DNA from: Pedobacter borealis DSM 19626
GTDB lineage: Bacteria; Bacteroidota; Bacteroidia; Sphingobacteriales; Sphingobacteriaceae
Direction of reading: 5' to 3'
Assembly: GCF_000708285.2 (NCBI RefSeq)
Contig: NZ_JAUG01000040.1
Span: 1-64,000 of the forward strand
DNA length: 64,000 nucleotides
The notes under the pieces: generated by a model
Seen by the model: only the letters and a program-made list of their open reading frames with translations
The model's database searches: none
Told to the model about the DNA's origin: nothing
In this document: positions 8,246 to 17,307 of the stretch, piece by piece
Numbering within the stretch: the stretch's first letter is position 1
Layout: the number at the start of each line of letters is the position of its first letter
Program-made: the position numbers and the translations under genes

Positions 8246-9859
8246 ATGAAAAAGACGACTCTCATATTGCTCAGCCTCTTTATTTCCTTATCTGCCGCAT
8301 ATGCGCAAAAAGGCATTAATTTTTCTAATAACATTGCTGCTGGAGGAAAATTGCTCATGCATGTAGATAGTGGAGCCAGAAACGTTTTTTATGCTATTGG
8401 ATTTCCCAATCAACCCCGCACATCCTTTAATTACTTACCTGATGTAAACCATGTAAGTATCTCGATTAATTTTAGAAAGAATATTAATATACGGCACTAT
8501 CGGTACACCATTTTGGCAGATAACAAATCCATTGCGCTCAATAAGCCGATTAACATGGCGCAGCTGAAAGATACACACGCAGAAGGAGATGAAGAACTGT
8601 TCAGTTCGACAACACTGGGCATTTTCCCTGTAAAAGATAAAACGGTTACCACACTTGTTTATAGTATAGATAAACCGCAGGATATCGATAAAGCTGTTTT
8701 TTACGGAAAGTCGATACCGAGAGCAAAAATCCTATCTTTTTCAATGCTGAGCAAAAGCGATCAGGTCTATAGCACCAGCTGGGTAAAAGACCCAAAAGGG
8801 AGCACAAACTTTACTTTCACTGAAAAAGATCTGCAGCTAACCATTGTTAAAGACAAATCGGATATTGATTATCTTTACTATACCTCAATAAAAGACAAAA
8901 AAACCAATAAAATCATTTTCGAATCAACTACCTGGCGATATGGTGGCATCATAAGTGAAGATCATGAGCAACTACCTTTTATAGAAATTGATAAAAACAT
9001 TTTCAAAAAGTCGGGCGAGTATGAAATTATTATTCAGCCATCAATTAAATGGACCAGTTGCTTTGATTGCGATATTTCACCAAAAGAAACCGAAAAATAC
9101 GTAACCCGCCATACGCTTTTTATCACTTTAGCTGAAGAAAACTATACTAAAAAAGAACTTTACAGTTATGCATTAATGGCAACATTTGTTATTGGTTTAA
9201 ATTTTTTACTGATACTTAATGCGATCAAAAGAAGAAACAAAAAAAGGTTGACAGTTGAAGAACAGCAAAAAAACACGGCAAAGCTTCAGCTTAACTCCAT
9301 TCGTTCCCAGTTAAACCCTCATTTTTTATTTAATGCACTTTCTGGCATTCAAAATTTAATGAACAAAAACGAAATAGACAATGCCAATAAGTACCTGTCT
9401 AAGTTTGCCCGCTTAACCCGTAATGTGCTTGATGATAAAGAACTGGTTAGTTTATCACAGGAAAAAACTTTACTAGACGATTACTTGCAAATGGAGCAAT
9501 TGCGGTTTGGCTTTAAGTACGAAATTAACCGTTCAGAAAACTTAGATAACGTAGAAATACCCAGCATGCTGCTACAACCTTTTGTTGAAAATGCGGTGAA
9601 GCACGGCATATCGAAAAAAGCTACGGACGGAAAAATTGTAATCACATTTACTAAGCAAGCAAATGATTTGGTGTTAACTGTTACCGATAATGGAAATGGA
9701 TTTGACACAGAAAAAAAGAACAATGGTTTAGGTCTTCAATTAAGTAACAGTAGAATAGCACTCTTAAATAGTATTTATAAAGAAAATCGCTTTACTTTAG
9801 CTATACAGCCCAGCACAAACGGCACTAAAATAAGCTTAACACTAACCGATTGGCTATAA
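8246..9859 (+). CDS. LytS-type sensor histidine kinase
   Basis: 537 residues. A signal peptide (1-20, AAYAQ) is followed by about 280 residues of predicted periplasmic sensor region without a recognised domain, one membrane segment (about 306-326, ALMATFVIGLNFLLIL), then a cytoplasmic His_kinase core. The phosphoacceptor motif is LNPHFLFNAL with His at residue 359, and the ATPase part reads VENAVKHGISK...VTDNGNGFD...GLGLQLSN. This is the Bacteroidota LytS/YehU layout. The response regulator follows after 7 bases, so the two form a two-component system. The large periplasmic sensor with a single membrane pass suggests extracytoplasmic sensing; the signal is unknown. Confidence 0.9.
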   Translation: MKKTTLILLSLFISLSAAYAQKGINFSNNIAAGGKLLMHVDSGARNVFYAIGFPNQPRTSFNYLPDVNHVSISINFRKNINIRHYRYTILADNKSIALNKPINMAQLKDTHAEGDEELFSSTTLGIFPVKDKTVTTLVYSIDKPQDIDKAVFYGKSIPRAKILSFSMLSKSDQVYSTSWVKDPKGSTNFTFTEKDLQLTIVKDKSDIDYLYYTSIKDKKTNKIIFESTTWRYGGIISEDHEQLPFIEIDKNIFKKSGEYEIIIQPSIKWTSCFDCDISPKETEKYVTRHTLFITLAEENYTKKELYSYALMATFVIGLNFLLILNAIKRRNKKRLTVEEQQKNTAKLQLNSIRSQLNPHFLFNALSGIQNLMNKNEIDNANKYLSKFARLTRNVLDDKELVSLSQEKTLLDDYLQMEQLRFGFKYEINRSENLDNVEIPSMLLQPFVENAVKHGISKKATDGKIVITFTKQANDLVLTVTDNGNGFDTEKKNNGLGLQLSNSRIALLNSIYKENRFTLAIQPSTNGTKISLTLTDWL

Positions 9860-9866
9860 TATTATA

Positions 9867-10613
9867 ATGAAGGCAATTTTAATAGACGATGAAATTTCCA
9901 ATTTAGAAAACCTACGGACTTTGTTAGAAAAGCACTGTCCGCAGGTAAGTATAATGGCAACAGCGCAAAATATTAATGATGCGGTTGATAGTATTGAAAA
10001 ATATTCACCTGATTTAGTGTTTCTGGATATTCAAATGGGCGAGCAAACAGGTTTTGATGTACTGAAGCTGCTTCCAACACGTAATTTCGAAGTTATTTTT
10101 GTTACCGCATACGATCAATATGGGATACAAGCAGTAAAATTTGCCGCCTTAGATTATCTTTTAAAGCCCATTGATATTGAAGAATTGATAAAGGCAGTAA
10201 ATAAAGCCGAACATAAACTGGCAACACAAATACAAAATCTACAGCTTGATTTTTTGCTGCAACAATTAAAAAAGCCCGAAACCAATGTTAGCAAGATTGC
10301 GCTACAGATGCAGAGCGAAATAAGGTATGTTGCTTTATCAGAAATTATACGTTGCGAAGCAGACAATACTTATACCCGCTTTTTCCTTTCAAGTAATGAA
10401 AAAATTTTGGTTTCCAAATCACTTAAAGAATATGCAGATTTACTGCGCCCCAGTGGATTTTTAAGAACTCACCAAAGCCATTTAGTAAATCCAAAATATG
10501 TAAAAAGCTGGTTAAAAGAAGATGGTGGTATTTTACTCTTAACCTCTGGAGAAAAGATACCCGTTTCTAAGCCCAACAAAGACACTGTAAAACAAGCCTT
10601 GCAACAGCTCTAA
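9867..10613 (+). CDS. LytTR family response regulator
   Basis: 248 residues. The receiver domain (1-120) has the acidic pair DD at 7-8, the phosphorylated Asp at 54 (VFLDIQMG), Thr in VTAYD and the switch Lys in LLKPID. The C-terminal LytTR DNA-binding domain (about 145-245) contains IIRCEADNTYTRF and FLRTHQSHLVNPKYV. It is the partner of the LytS-type kinase just upstream, and both are probably cotranscribed. LytTR regulators bind direct repeats. No target operon can be assigned from this window. Confidence 0.93.
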   Translation: MKAILIDDEISNLENLRTLLEKHCPQVSIMATAQNINDAVDSIEKYSPDLVFLDIQMGEQTGFDVLKLLPTRNFEVIFVTAYDQYGIQAVKFAALDYLLKPIDIEELIKAVNKAEHKLATQIQNLQLDFLLQQLKKPETNVSKIALQMQSEIRYVALSEIIRCEADNTYTRFFLSSNEKILVSKSLKEYADLLRPSGFLRTHQSHLVNPKYVKSWLKEDGGILLLTSGEKIPVSKPNKDTVKQALQQL

Positions 10614-11127
10614 GTAATATAAGTCTTTATTTAGCCTCTTCATATAATATTAATCGAGAAGCATACTGCTAAAAATATGATCTAACGCGATCGTCATCCT
10701 GAGGGTTAATTTATTGTGCAAAAACCCATATAAATGACATTTAATTATTGGTCTTGTTCAATATGTGATTCTCCTCTTTCAGAGGGGTGTCCGCAGGACG
10801 GGGTGTTTTATTAGTCCTAGCCGGACAGGCCTTTTTCTTTTGGCACCAAAAGAAACAAAAGTGTCGGCTGAAAATTTTTGTATTGAAGTTTCTGCTTGGG
10901 CTTGGCCTGTGGATTCCCAAAAATTTGTTAGGCCGATTTAAGTTGAACGGGGATACGGTGCTGTGGCCTAGCTGGGTGGAAATGCGAAAGCAGTTAAAGC
11001 GCTGATTAATAATGATTTGCAAAATAACGTCAATGGTAGCCACTTAAGCAAAAACACAAAAAAGCCACAGATAAACAAGCTTACATCTGCATATCTATGG
11101 CCTTTAATTCCTCGTAAAAGAAATCTT
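10614..11127. other. Gene-free spacer with composite repeat
   Basis: About 500 bases between a plus-strand operon and the 3' end of a minus-strand gene. It contains a fragment beginning like the GTCAT repeats (around 10691), a GC-richer stretch from about 10770 to 10830, and a 22-base hairpin at 10834-10855 (TTTCTTTTGG-CA-CCAAAAGAAA). The roughly 130 bases after it are GC-richer than the flanks and may be a remnant of a mobile or repeat element. Short open frames here lack coding character. Confidence 0.45.
10834..10855. repeat. 10-bp stem hairpin in composite spacer
   Basis: TTTCTTTTGG and CCAAAAGAAA pair perfectly around a CA loop. The sequence continues with ACAAAAG, echoing the arm. It is likely a repeat-element core rather than a terminator, because it lies over 200 bases from either gene end. 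Confidence 0.45.
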
Positions 11128-12807
11128 TTATTTTACCCCAAGTACATCAACACCTTGTTCGAAAACAACATCAACCGGAATATTCTTTTTGGTCAACCGG
11201 TCCAGATCTGTTTGAAGTTCTGTATGAATAACCGCTTTTTCTTTTTGTGCTTTTTCTACCGCAACTTTATCACCGTTACCCTGAAGGGTAAGAATGAATG
11301 CGCTTAAATCGTTCATGGCAGTTGCAAATTTTTCGAAGTTTACCTTGTAAGTACCTTTAGCGGTACGCTCAAAAGCACCTTTCTCCTGAAAATAATTAAA
11401 GCATTGCATATTGGCTTTTCCATGCGCCTCAGAAACACCGAAGCGAACAGAACGTAAAATACCAGCCATAAATGTGGTGTAATAATCTTTTATGTCACCT
11501 TTCAACTCCCCCTTTTTAAGTAAGCCTGTTACCATATATAAGCCTAAAATATCGGCTTTGCCTTCTTCAAGCCAGCTATACTGTTCTTTTAACGCCGCAC
11601 GCACAAAACCTTTTCCGGTAATGGTTTTTTTAATGCCTAAACCATGAGCTACTTCGTGAAACATTACGTTTGCAAAAAAAGCATCAAACTTAATGTATTG
11701 TTGTTGATCGGCTTCAATTAATTCTTTTGAAATCGGCACCAATATCTTATCAAACTTAGCCTGCATCGCATTTTTCAGCTGTGAACGGCGTGTTCCTTTT
11801 TCCTGTTGGATTTTTTCATCGTTCGGAAGATTAACGGCAATGGTTTTCGATCCGGCATTGCAGTCTCCTGCATAATAAACCACATCATATGCATTTAGCT
11901 CAGAGTCGGTTCCAGGTGTTTCGGTTTTGTATTTCGCCGCAACAGGTAAGTTTTTCTGTAATTCAGGAAGCATTTTTACGTACTTCGCCAAGCGCTTGCT
12001 CCACTCTTTATCTTTGATTAAAACATAAGCTTCGTAACTGGTACGGGCATTAAACAGTTTATCCTCGTAATTTTCAATGGGGCCGATAATAATATCCAAA
12101 CCATTGGTTTTCATATCTAACCAGGCATAATCACTTGCGGTAAAATTATCCGTTACCAAAGCATCGGCCCTTAAGTTTAAATATTTTTTTAAACCGGCAT
12201 CTTCAGCAATTAAAGCGGCCTGTTTTAATAACGAGCTTGCTTTTTGTAATTCTGAAGCAAATAATACATGATAGGGTACAGTTGATAATTTGCCGGTACT
12301 GTCTTTTTGAATAACCGAATATGCACCAAACTTATCAGCAAGGTCCGATTTCTCTATGGCTTCTTTTGTAATACCGTACGGATAAAAAGATGCGCCCTCT
12401 GGTTTGGCGCCAACACCTTCAACAAAAGGTTTATCATTATTTAATCTATCCCAGGGGCCATAATTAATGTTAACAAAATCGCGTGTTTTTTCATCTTTAA
12501 TAGTTGCCAGCAAGCTATCTCTTTGTGGGTAGGCTTGTTTCCAGTATAATTGATCCATAATTTCTGCTGCCTGAATTAATAAAGGCAAAATTTTACGGTC
12601 GTTAACACTTAACTCATTTATATTGGTGGTTAATTTTACCCTTTCGTAAATAGGCAAGCGTTGTGCAACATAATTGGTCAAACTATCTTTTTGTACTACC
12701 ACAGCCTTTTCATCTTTAGATTTATTATTGCCGGTACAAGACGATAAGGTGCCTACAGAAATAGCTACTGCCGATAAAAACAGGGTTGATTTGTATAAAT
12801 TCTTCAT
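11128..12807 (-). CDS. M49-like zinc metallopeptidase, lipoprotein
   Basis: 559 residues with a lipoprotein signal (lipobox LSSC near residue 24), so it is probably membrane anchored on the periplasmic side. It resembles the dipeptidyl-peptidase III (M49) family: a zinc motif at residues 384-388 (HEVAHGLG) and a second motif near 412-418 (LEEGKAD) whose Glu would be the third ligand. The classical M49 motif is HEXXGH with six residues, whereas here it is the five-residue HEXXH. The same variation is known in the peptidase-like C-termini of some plant Nudix proteins. Related proteins are sometimes misannotated as dihydrofolate reductase, which this is not. It faces the amidase gene divergently. 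The substrate is unknown. Confidence 0.75.
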   Translation of the reverse strand: MKNLYKSTLFLSAVAISVGTLSSCTGNNKSKDEKAVVVQKDSLTNYVAQRLPIYERVKLTTNINELSVNDRKILPLLIQAAEIMDQLYWKQAYPQRDSLLATIKDEKTRDFVNINYGPWDRLNNDKPFVEGVGAKPEGASFYPYGITKEAIEKSDLADKFGAYSVIQKDSTGKLSTVPYHVLFASELQKASSLLKQAALIAEDAGLKKYLNLRADALVTDNFTASDYAWLDMKTNGLDIIIGPIENYEDKLFNARTSYEAYVLIKDKEWSKRLAKYVKMLPELQKNLPVAAKYKTETPGTDSELNAYDVVYYAGDCNAGSKTIAVNLPNDEKIQQEKGTRRSQLKNAMQAKFDKILVPISKELIEADQQQYIKFDAFFANVMFHEVAHGLGIKKTITGKGFVRAALKEQYSWLEEGKADILGLYMVTGLLKKGELKGDIKDYYTTFMAGILRSVRFGVSEAHGKANMQCFNYFQEKGAFERTAKGTYKVNFEKFATAMNDLSAFILTLQGNGDKVAVEKAQKEKAVIHTELQTDLDRLTKKNIPVDVVFEQGVDVLGVK

Positions 12808-12858
12808 ATTAAAGTATATGGCTGCTAAATTAGTAAATTTTGAAAGCTTTGTATAAAG

Positions 12859-12892
12859 TTTGATGCATTGGGTGAAGTTTAAGATAACTTTG
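12859..12892 (+). promoter_or_regulatory. Bacteroidota promoter for the amidase gene
   Basis: TTTG at 12859-12862 and TAACTTTG at 12885-12892 match the -33 and -7 boxes with a 22-base gap. Transcription would begin near 12899, about 20 bases before the ATG at 12921. This supports that start over the TTG at 12903. Confidence 0.55.
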
Positions 12893-12920
12893 TAACTTCA
12901 ACTTGCTAACAATTCATACC

Positions 12921-13757
12921 ATGTTATTTTCCAATTCATCAAAATCATTATCTATTTCCGCTTTTTCTCTTGTACTTATTTTATCTGCCTGCGGAAGCAG
13001 CAAATATGCTGCAACAGAAAAAATCTATAAAGAAAAGGCAAAGGATTTTTCGAAAATAATCAATACCACGCCACCGGTTGGTCAACTTTACGATTCATTA
13101 GGAGCAACAAACCAGGAATGGATTGGTTCTGTAAATTTTGGGATACGTAAACCAAATTTTGTGGTGATCCACCATACTGCGCAAGATAGTTTGGCACAGA
13201 CCATAAAGACATTTTTCTCAACTAAGGCAGGTACAAGTGCGCACTACGTCATTAGCCGTGACGGTAAAGTAGTGCACATGGTGAATGATTATTTGCGCGC
13301 GAACCATGCGGGCGTGAGTAAATGGGGAAAAGATACCGACTTAAACTCTTCATCGATAGGAATTGAATTGGATAATAATGGCTTAACTGACCCATGGCCT
13401 GATGCACAGATCAATAGCCTGCTAAAGTTGTTGGCCACTTTAAAGAAAACCTATGGAATCCCGACAGCGAATTTTATCGGTCATGCCGATATAGCACCTA
13501 AACGAAAAAATGATCCTAAAAATTTCCCCTGGAAAAAACTGGCAGATAAAGGCTTTGGCTATTGGTATGATGATGTGCTGAAAAACCCTCCGGTAGATTT
13601 TAATACCGAAATGGCCTTAAAATATATTGGTTACGATACCCGTAATCTCCCTGCAGCAATTACCGCTTTTAAAATCCATTTTATACAGAGTGATATCACA
13701 CCGACTTTAACACCAGTAGATATATTGGTGCTGTATAATGTGTATACGAAGTATTAG
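12921..13757 (+). CDS. N-acetylmuramoyl-L-alanine amidase lipoprotein
   Basis: 278 residues from the ATG at 12921. Signal peptide with lipobox LSAC, so it is anchored in the outer or inner membrane. The Amidase_2 fold is clear: VVIHHTA (zinc His), GTSAHYVISRDGKVVHMV, SSIGIELDNNG, and FIGHADIAPKRKNDP with a second zinc His and the catalytic Lys-containing loop. It cleaves the lactyl-Ala bond of peptidoglycan or muropeptides, resembling AmiD. The C-terminal tail (KYIGYDTRNLPAAITAFKIHF) resembles a peptidoglycan-binding helical segment. It is divergent from the M49-like peptidase. Confidence 0.9.
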   Translation: MLFSNSSKSLSISAFSLVLILSACGSSKYAATEKIYKEKAKDFSKIINTTPPVGQLYDSLGATNQEWIGSVNFGIRKPNFVVIHHTAQDSLAQTIKTFFSTKAGTSAHYVISRDGKVVHMVNDYLRANHAGVSKWGKDTDLNSSSIGIELDNNGLTDPWPDAQINSLLKLLATLKKTYGIPTANFIGHADIAPKRKNDPKNFPWKKLADKGFGYWYDDVLKNPPVDFNTEMALKYIGYDTRNLPAAITAFKIHFIQSDITPTLTPVDILVLYNVYTKY

Positions 13758-13796
13758 GCGAGAGGCGTTTGGCGTAAATTAAACTCACATCGCCCA

Positions 13797-13895
13797 ATCG
13801 TCCTCCTGAACTTGTTTTACTGCGTAGCTTTCCGCTTCGCTACAGGTCAGGATCTTTAAAAGTAGAATTAGTCCGGAAGTCAGATGACGGAGGTC
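13797..13895. repeat. Degenerate GTCAT-type intergenic repeat
   Basis: Starts ATCGTCCTCCTGA and ends CAGATGACGG. Internal pairs GTAGCTTTCCG/CGCTAC form a hairpin. It is less perfect than other members of the family and lies between convergent genes. Confidence 0.45.
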
Positions 13896-14035
13896 CGAAG
13901 TTTATGGTGCAAAAAACCAAATGCTAATACTGCTAGCCCATATTCTCTTCTCCAGGCATTGGAATCCAAATTCTAGCAAAAAAAACACGGATAAATCTGT
14001 GTTCATCCGTGTTTATCTGTGGTTTAAAAAGCTAA

Positions 14036-15691
14036 TTAATTCGGCTTCTTAAACGTATCTTTTAGTGTAACTGTACGGTTAAAAACCAATTTATTTACTG
14101 TAGAATCTCTATCTAAACAGAAATAACCTTTACGGATAAACTGATAACGGCTTTCCAGATCTGCATCTGCCAGGGCTGGCTCGATATAAACATTAGGTAA
14201 AACTGTTAAGCTTTCAGGGTTTAGGTAATCTTTAAAATCTCCTTCCTCAGCATCTGGTGTTTCAGAAGTAAACAAACGGTCGTACAAACGGATTTCGGCA
14301 GTTTTGGCATGCGCAGCACTTACCCAATGGATGGTTCCTTTAACATTTATGCCGCTGGTATCATTCCCGCTTTTCGATTCTGGGATGTAAGTACAATGAA
14401 TTTCGGTAACGTTTCCGTTTTCATCTTTTACAAAATCTTCACATTTAACAATGTAAGCAAATTTTAAGCGTACCATTGCACCGGGTGCCAGGCGGAACCA
14501 TTTTTTTGCGGGTACTTCCATGAAATCTTCACGTTCTATCCAAAGTTCGTTGCTGAAAGGGATCACACGCGTGCCACCACCATCTTCAGCCTCTGGATTG
14601 TTTTCGCCGATTAAATCTTCTGTTCCTTTTTCGTAATTTGTAATCACCAGTTTAATCGGATCTAAAACCGCCATTACACGGTTAGCCGTTTTATTTAAAT
14701 CTTCGCGGATACAAAATTCCAATAAACTTAGCTCAATTAAATTTTCGCGTTTGGCAATACCTATACGTTCGCAAAATTCGCGGACACTCTTCGGTGTAAA
14801 ACCTCTCCTACGCAAACCACTAATGGTAGGCATGCGCGGATCGTCCCATCCATTTACTAAGTTTTCGTTAACCAGTTGAAGTAACTTACGTTTACTCATT
14901 ACAGTGCTGGTAAGGTTTAAACGGGCAAATTCATATTGTTTTGAAGGAAAAATCTCTAATTTTTCGATAAACCAATCGTACAGTTCACGGTGCGAAACAT
15001 ATTCCAATGTACAGATAGAGTGCGTGATGTTTTCTATACTATCGCTTTGTCCGTGAGCAAAATCGTACATGGGGTAAATGCACCATTTGTTACCGGTACG
15101 GTGATGTTCAGCATGTTTGATGCGATAGATAATCGGATCGCGCATTAACATATTCGGACTGGCCATGTCGATTTTTGCTCTCAAAATATAAGCACCATCG
15201 GCAAATTCGCCATTTTTCATTTTCGTGAAAATGTCTAAATTCTCTTCAATGCTGCGGTTACGGTATGGGCTATCCTGTCCTGGTTCTGTTGGCGTGCCTT
15301 TTAAAGCTGCAATTTCATCTGCAGAACTCTCGTCAACATAAGCCAAACCTTTTTCAATCAGTTTAACGGCAAAACCATACAGCTCATCAAAATAATCTGA
15401 GGCATATAATTCATTTTTCCAGTTAAAACCCAACCATCTGATATCTTCTTGCTGACTGTTTACATATTCTGTTTTTTCTGTTACCGGATTGGTATCGTCA
15501 AAACGCAGGTTGGTATAGCCGCCGTATTTTTGTGTTAGTCCGAAATTTAAGCATATTGCTTTCGCGTGGCCGATGTGTAAATAACCATTAGGTTCTGGCG
15601 GGAAACGCGTAACCAAAGTTTCATACTTACCACTATTTAAGTCGTTCTCAACAATTTCTTCAATAAAGTTCAATGACTTCTCTTCACTCAT
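14036..15691 (-). CDS. glnS: Glutamine--tRNA ligase
   Basis: Class I aminoacyl-tRNA synthetase of 551 residues that charges tRNA-Gln. The start at 15691 ([12 protein letters not shown]) is chosen because a consensus promoter lies within the longer frame that extends to 15745. Signature motifs: [16 protein letters not shown] (HIGH at 39-42), the KMSKS variant VMSKRKL near residue 269, and the GlnRS anticodon-binding beta barrels in the C-terminal 220 residues ([24 protein letters not shown]). The length fits bacterial GlnRS. A cytosolic housekeeping gene, apparently monocistronic. Confidence 0.97.
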   Translation of the reverse strand: MSEEKSLNFIEEIVENDLNSGKYETLVTRFPPEPNGYLHIGHAKAICLNFGLTQKYGGYTNLRFDDTNPVTEKTEYVNSQQEDIRWLGFNWKNELYASDYFDELYGFAVKLIEKGLAYVDESSADEIAALKGTPTEPGQDSPYRNRSIEENLDIFTKMKNGEFADGAYILRAKIDMASPNMLMRDPIIYRIKHAEHHRTGNKWCIYPMYDFAHGQSDSIENITHSICTLEYVSHRELYDWFIEKLEIFPSKQYEFARLNLTSTVMSKRKLLQLVNENLVNGWDDPRMPTISGLRRRGFTPKSVREFCERIGIAKRENLIELSLLEFCIREDLNKTANRVMAVLDPIKLVITNYEKGTEDLIGENNPEAEDGGGTRVIPFSNELWIEREDFMEVPAKKWFRLAPGAMVRLKFAYIVKCEDFVKDENGNVTEIHCTYIPESKSGNDTSGINVKGTIHWVSAAHAKTAEIRLYDRLFTSETPDAEEGDFKDYLNPESLTVLPNVYIEPALADADLESRYQFIRKGYFCLDRDSTVNKLVFNRTVTLKDTFKKPN

Positions 15692-15713
15692 AAAAACCTG
15701 TAAATTAGGAATG

Positions 15714-15745
15714 CAAATGTAAAAAGATTGAGCGGATTTATACAA
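15714..15745 (-). promoter_or_regulatory. Promoter of glnS
   Basis: On the minus strand, TTG (15745-15743) and TACATTTG (15721-15714) match the Bacteroidota -33 and -7 boxes with 21 bases between. The start site would fall about 5-7 bases further, giving a leader of roughly 15-18 bases. Confidence 0.6.
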
Positions 15746-15950
15746 TGATTAAAGGTTTATTAGCCCATAGTTGATGGCCGATAGCCCAGAACTTCATTAT
15801 AGTGCTATGAAAGAACAAATATATTAGTATTATAGGCTAATGCGCTATCGAAAACCACGGCTATAAACAATGAACTATTAACCATTATCTGCCTTTCCCT
15901 ATTTCTCAATTACCTAATAAAATCGATACATTTACGTCAACTTAATATGA

Positions 15951-16373
15951 ATGATGAGCAAAGTATTAAATCGGCCTATCCGCGTTTTAGTAGCTAAAGT
16001 TGGATTAGATGGCCACGACAGAGGGGCCAAAGTAATCGCAACTTCCTTACGGGATGCAGGCATGGAAGTAATTTATACCGGCTTACGCCAAACACCAGAA
16101 ATGGTGGTAAACACAGCGCTTCAGGAGGATGTTGATGTCATAGGGATTTCTATCCTATCGGGCGCACACATGACGGTTTTTCCAAAGATTATTCATTTTA
16201 TGAAAGAAAAACAGTTAGATGATGTGTTATTAACCGGCGGAGGGATTATTCCGGAAGCTGATCGGTTAAAACTGGCAGATATGGGTGTTGGGGAGTTATT
16301 TCCTCCAGGTACAACAATGGCAAGTATTGTAGAATATATTCAGAATTGGGTTACAGAAAATAGAAATTTTTAA
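15951..16373 (+). CDS. Stand-alone B12-binding domain, mutase small subunit type
   Basis: 140 residues consisting almost entirely of the cobalamin-binding fold of methylmalonyl-CoA mutases. The DxHxxG motif is DGHDRG at 20-25 with His22 as the expected cobalt ligand. SILSGAH and [10 protein letters not shown] follow, as in the mutase C-terminal domain. In bacteria the domain is usually fused to the catalytic barrel; stand-alone versions pair with a separate large subunit in some CoA mutases. No large subunit is in this window. The start may be 15951 or the adjacent ATG at 15954. A crotonase follows after three bases, so the two are cotranscribed and likely act in one acyl-CoA pathway. Confidence 0.85.
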   Translation: MMSKVLNRPIRVLVAKVGLDGHDRGAKVIATSLRDAGMEVIYTGLRQTPEMVVNTALQEDVDVIGISILSGAHMTVFPKIIHFMKEKQLDDVLLTGGGIIPEADRLKLADMGVGELFPPGTTMASIVEYIQNWVTENRNF

Positions 16374-16376
16374 GCT

Positions 16377-17156
16377 ATGGCATACCAGAATTTGATCTCA
16401 GAGATAAAAGGGAACATTTTATACGTTACCATTAACCGTGAAAAAGCGCTTAATGCCTTAAACAAAGATACTTTGGCTGAACTGGCAGATGTAATTGCTT
16501 TCGCGGGTAAAACCGATGAAGTAAGAGGTGTTATTTTAACCGGAGCAGGTGAAAAGGCCTTTGTTGCGGGAGCTGACATTAAAGAGTTTTCTGATTATAG
16601 TGGTAAACAGGGAGAAGATCTAGCAAAAAGTGGTCATGATCTGGTCTTTAATGCCATTGAGAATTCTTCAAAACCATTTATTGCAGCAATTAATGGTTTT
16701 GCTCTGGGCGGAGGATTGGAGCTTGCCATGGCCTGCCACGTACGCATCGCATCAGATCATGCGAAATTAGGTTTGCCTGAAGTTACTTTGGGTTTAATTC
16801 CGGGTTACGGCGGTACCCAGCGCCTTACACAATTGGTTGGAAAAGGTAAAGCAATAGAAATGATTACGACCGCAAATATGATTACTGCTTTGGATGCAGA
16901 AAAAATAGGTCTTGTAAATTATGTTGTTCCACAGTCTGATCTAATTAGCAAAGCTGAAGAGCTGCTGAATGTTATTAAGCAACGTGCACCGCTGGCTGTT
17001 TCGGCAGCAATAAAATCTGTAATTGCAGCTGTAAATAATAGCAATGGCTACGCTACCGAAATTGAAGAATTTGGCAAATGTTTCGAAACTGCCGATTTTA
17101 AAGAAGGCGTAGCTGCATTTGTTGAAAAGAGAAAAGCAAGTTTTTCTGGAAAGTAG
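16377..17156 (+). CDS. Enoyl-CoA hydratase/isomerase family protein
   Basis: 259 residues with the full crotonase pattern: GAGEKAFVAGADIKEF (oxyanion hole and CoA binding), INGFALGGGLELAMACHVRIAS, and LPEVTLGLIPGYGGTQRL, which contains the two glutamate positions of true hydratases (Glu in GLEL and in LPEV). It should hydrate short-chain 2-enoyl-CoA in the cytosol, for example crotonyl-CoA in beta-oxidation or butyrate-type metabolism. It starts three bases after the B12-binding protein, suggesting a shared operon. Confidence 0.92.
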   Translation: MAYQNLISEIKGNILYVTINREKALNALNKDTLAELADVIAFAGKTDEVRGVILTGAGEKAFVAGADIKEFSDYSGKQGEDLAKSGHDLVFNAIENSSKPFIAAINGFALGGGLELAMACHVRIASDHAKLGLPEVTLGLIPGYGGTQRLTQLVGKGKAIEMITTANMITALDAEKIGLVNYVVPQSDLISKAEELLNVIKQRAPLAVSAAIKSVIAAVNNSNGYATEIEEFGKCFETADFKEGVAAFVEKRKASFSGK

Positions 17157-17307
17157 TATGCTCGTGTAGTATTAATTTTATGTATGGTGTAACGAAAGTG
17201 TTGCGAAAATTTTTCAATGCAATTTTTTTTGAGTAATTATGTTAATTAATTATTAACTCCAATGTGCTTACCGCTACGTATGGGTTTTTATAATAACAAC
17301 GCTACTC

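Noticed and set aside
10787..11005. A 72-codon open frame in the spacer after the LytTR gene
   Set aside because: It spans the hairpin and repeat-like sequence; its opposite strand is equally open; no start context or family likeness is seen.
11128..12807. Dihydrofolate reductase
   Set aside because: Related proteins are sometimes labelled so, but the sequence has a zinc-peptidase motif and a lipoprotein signal, and none of the DHFR motifs.
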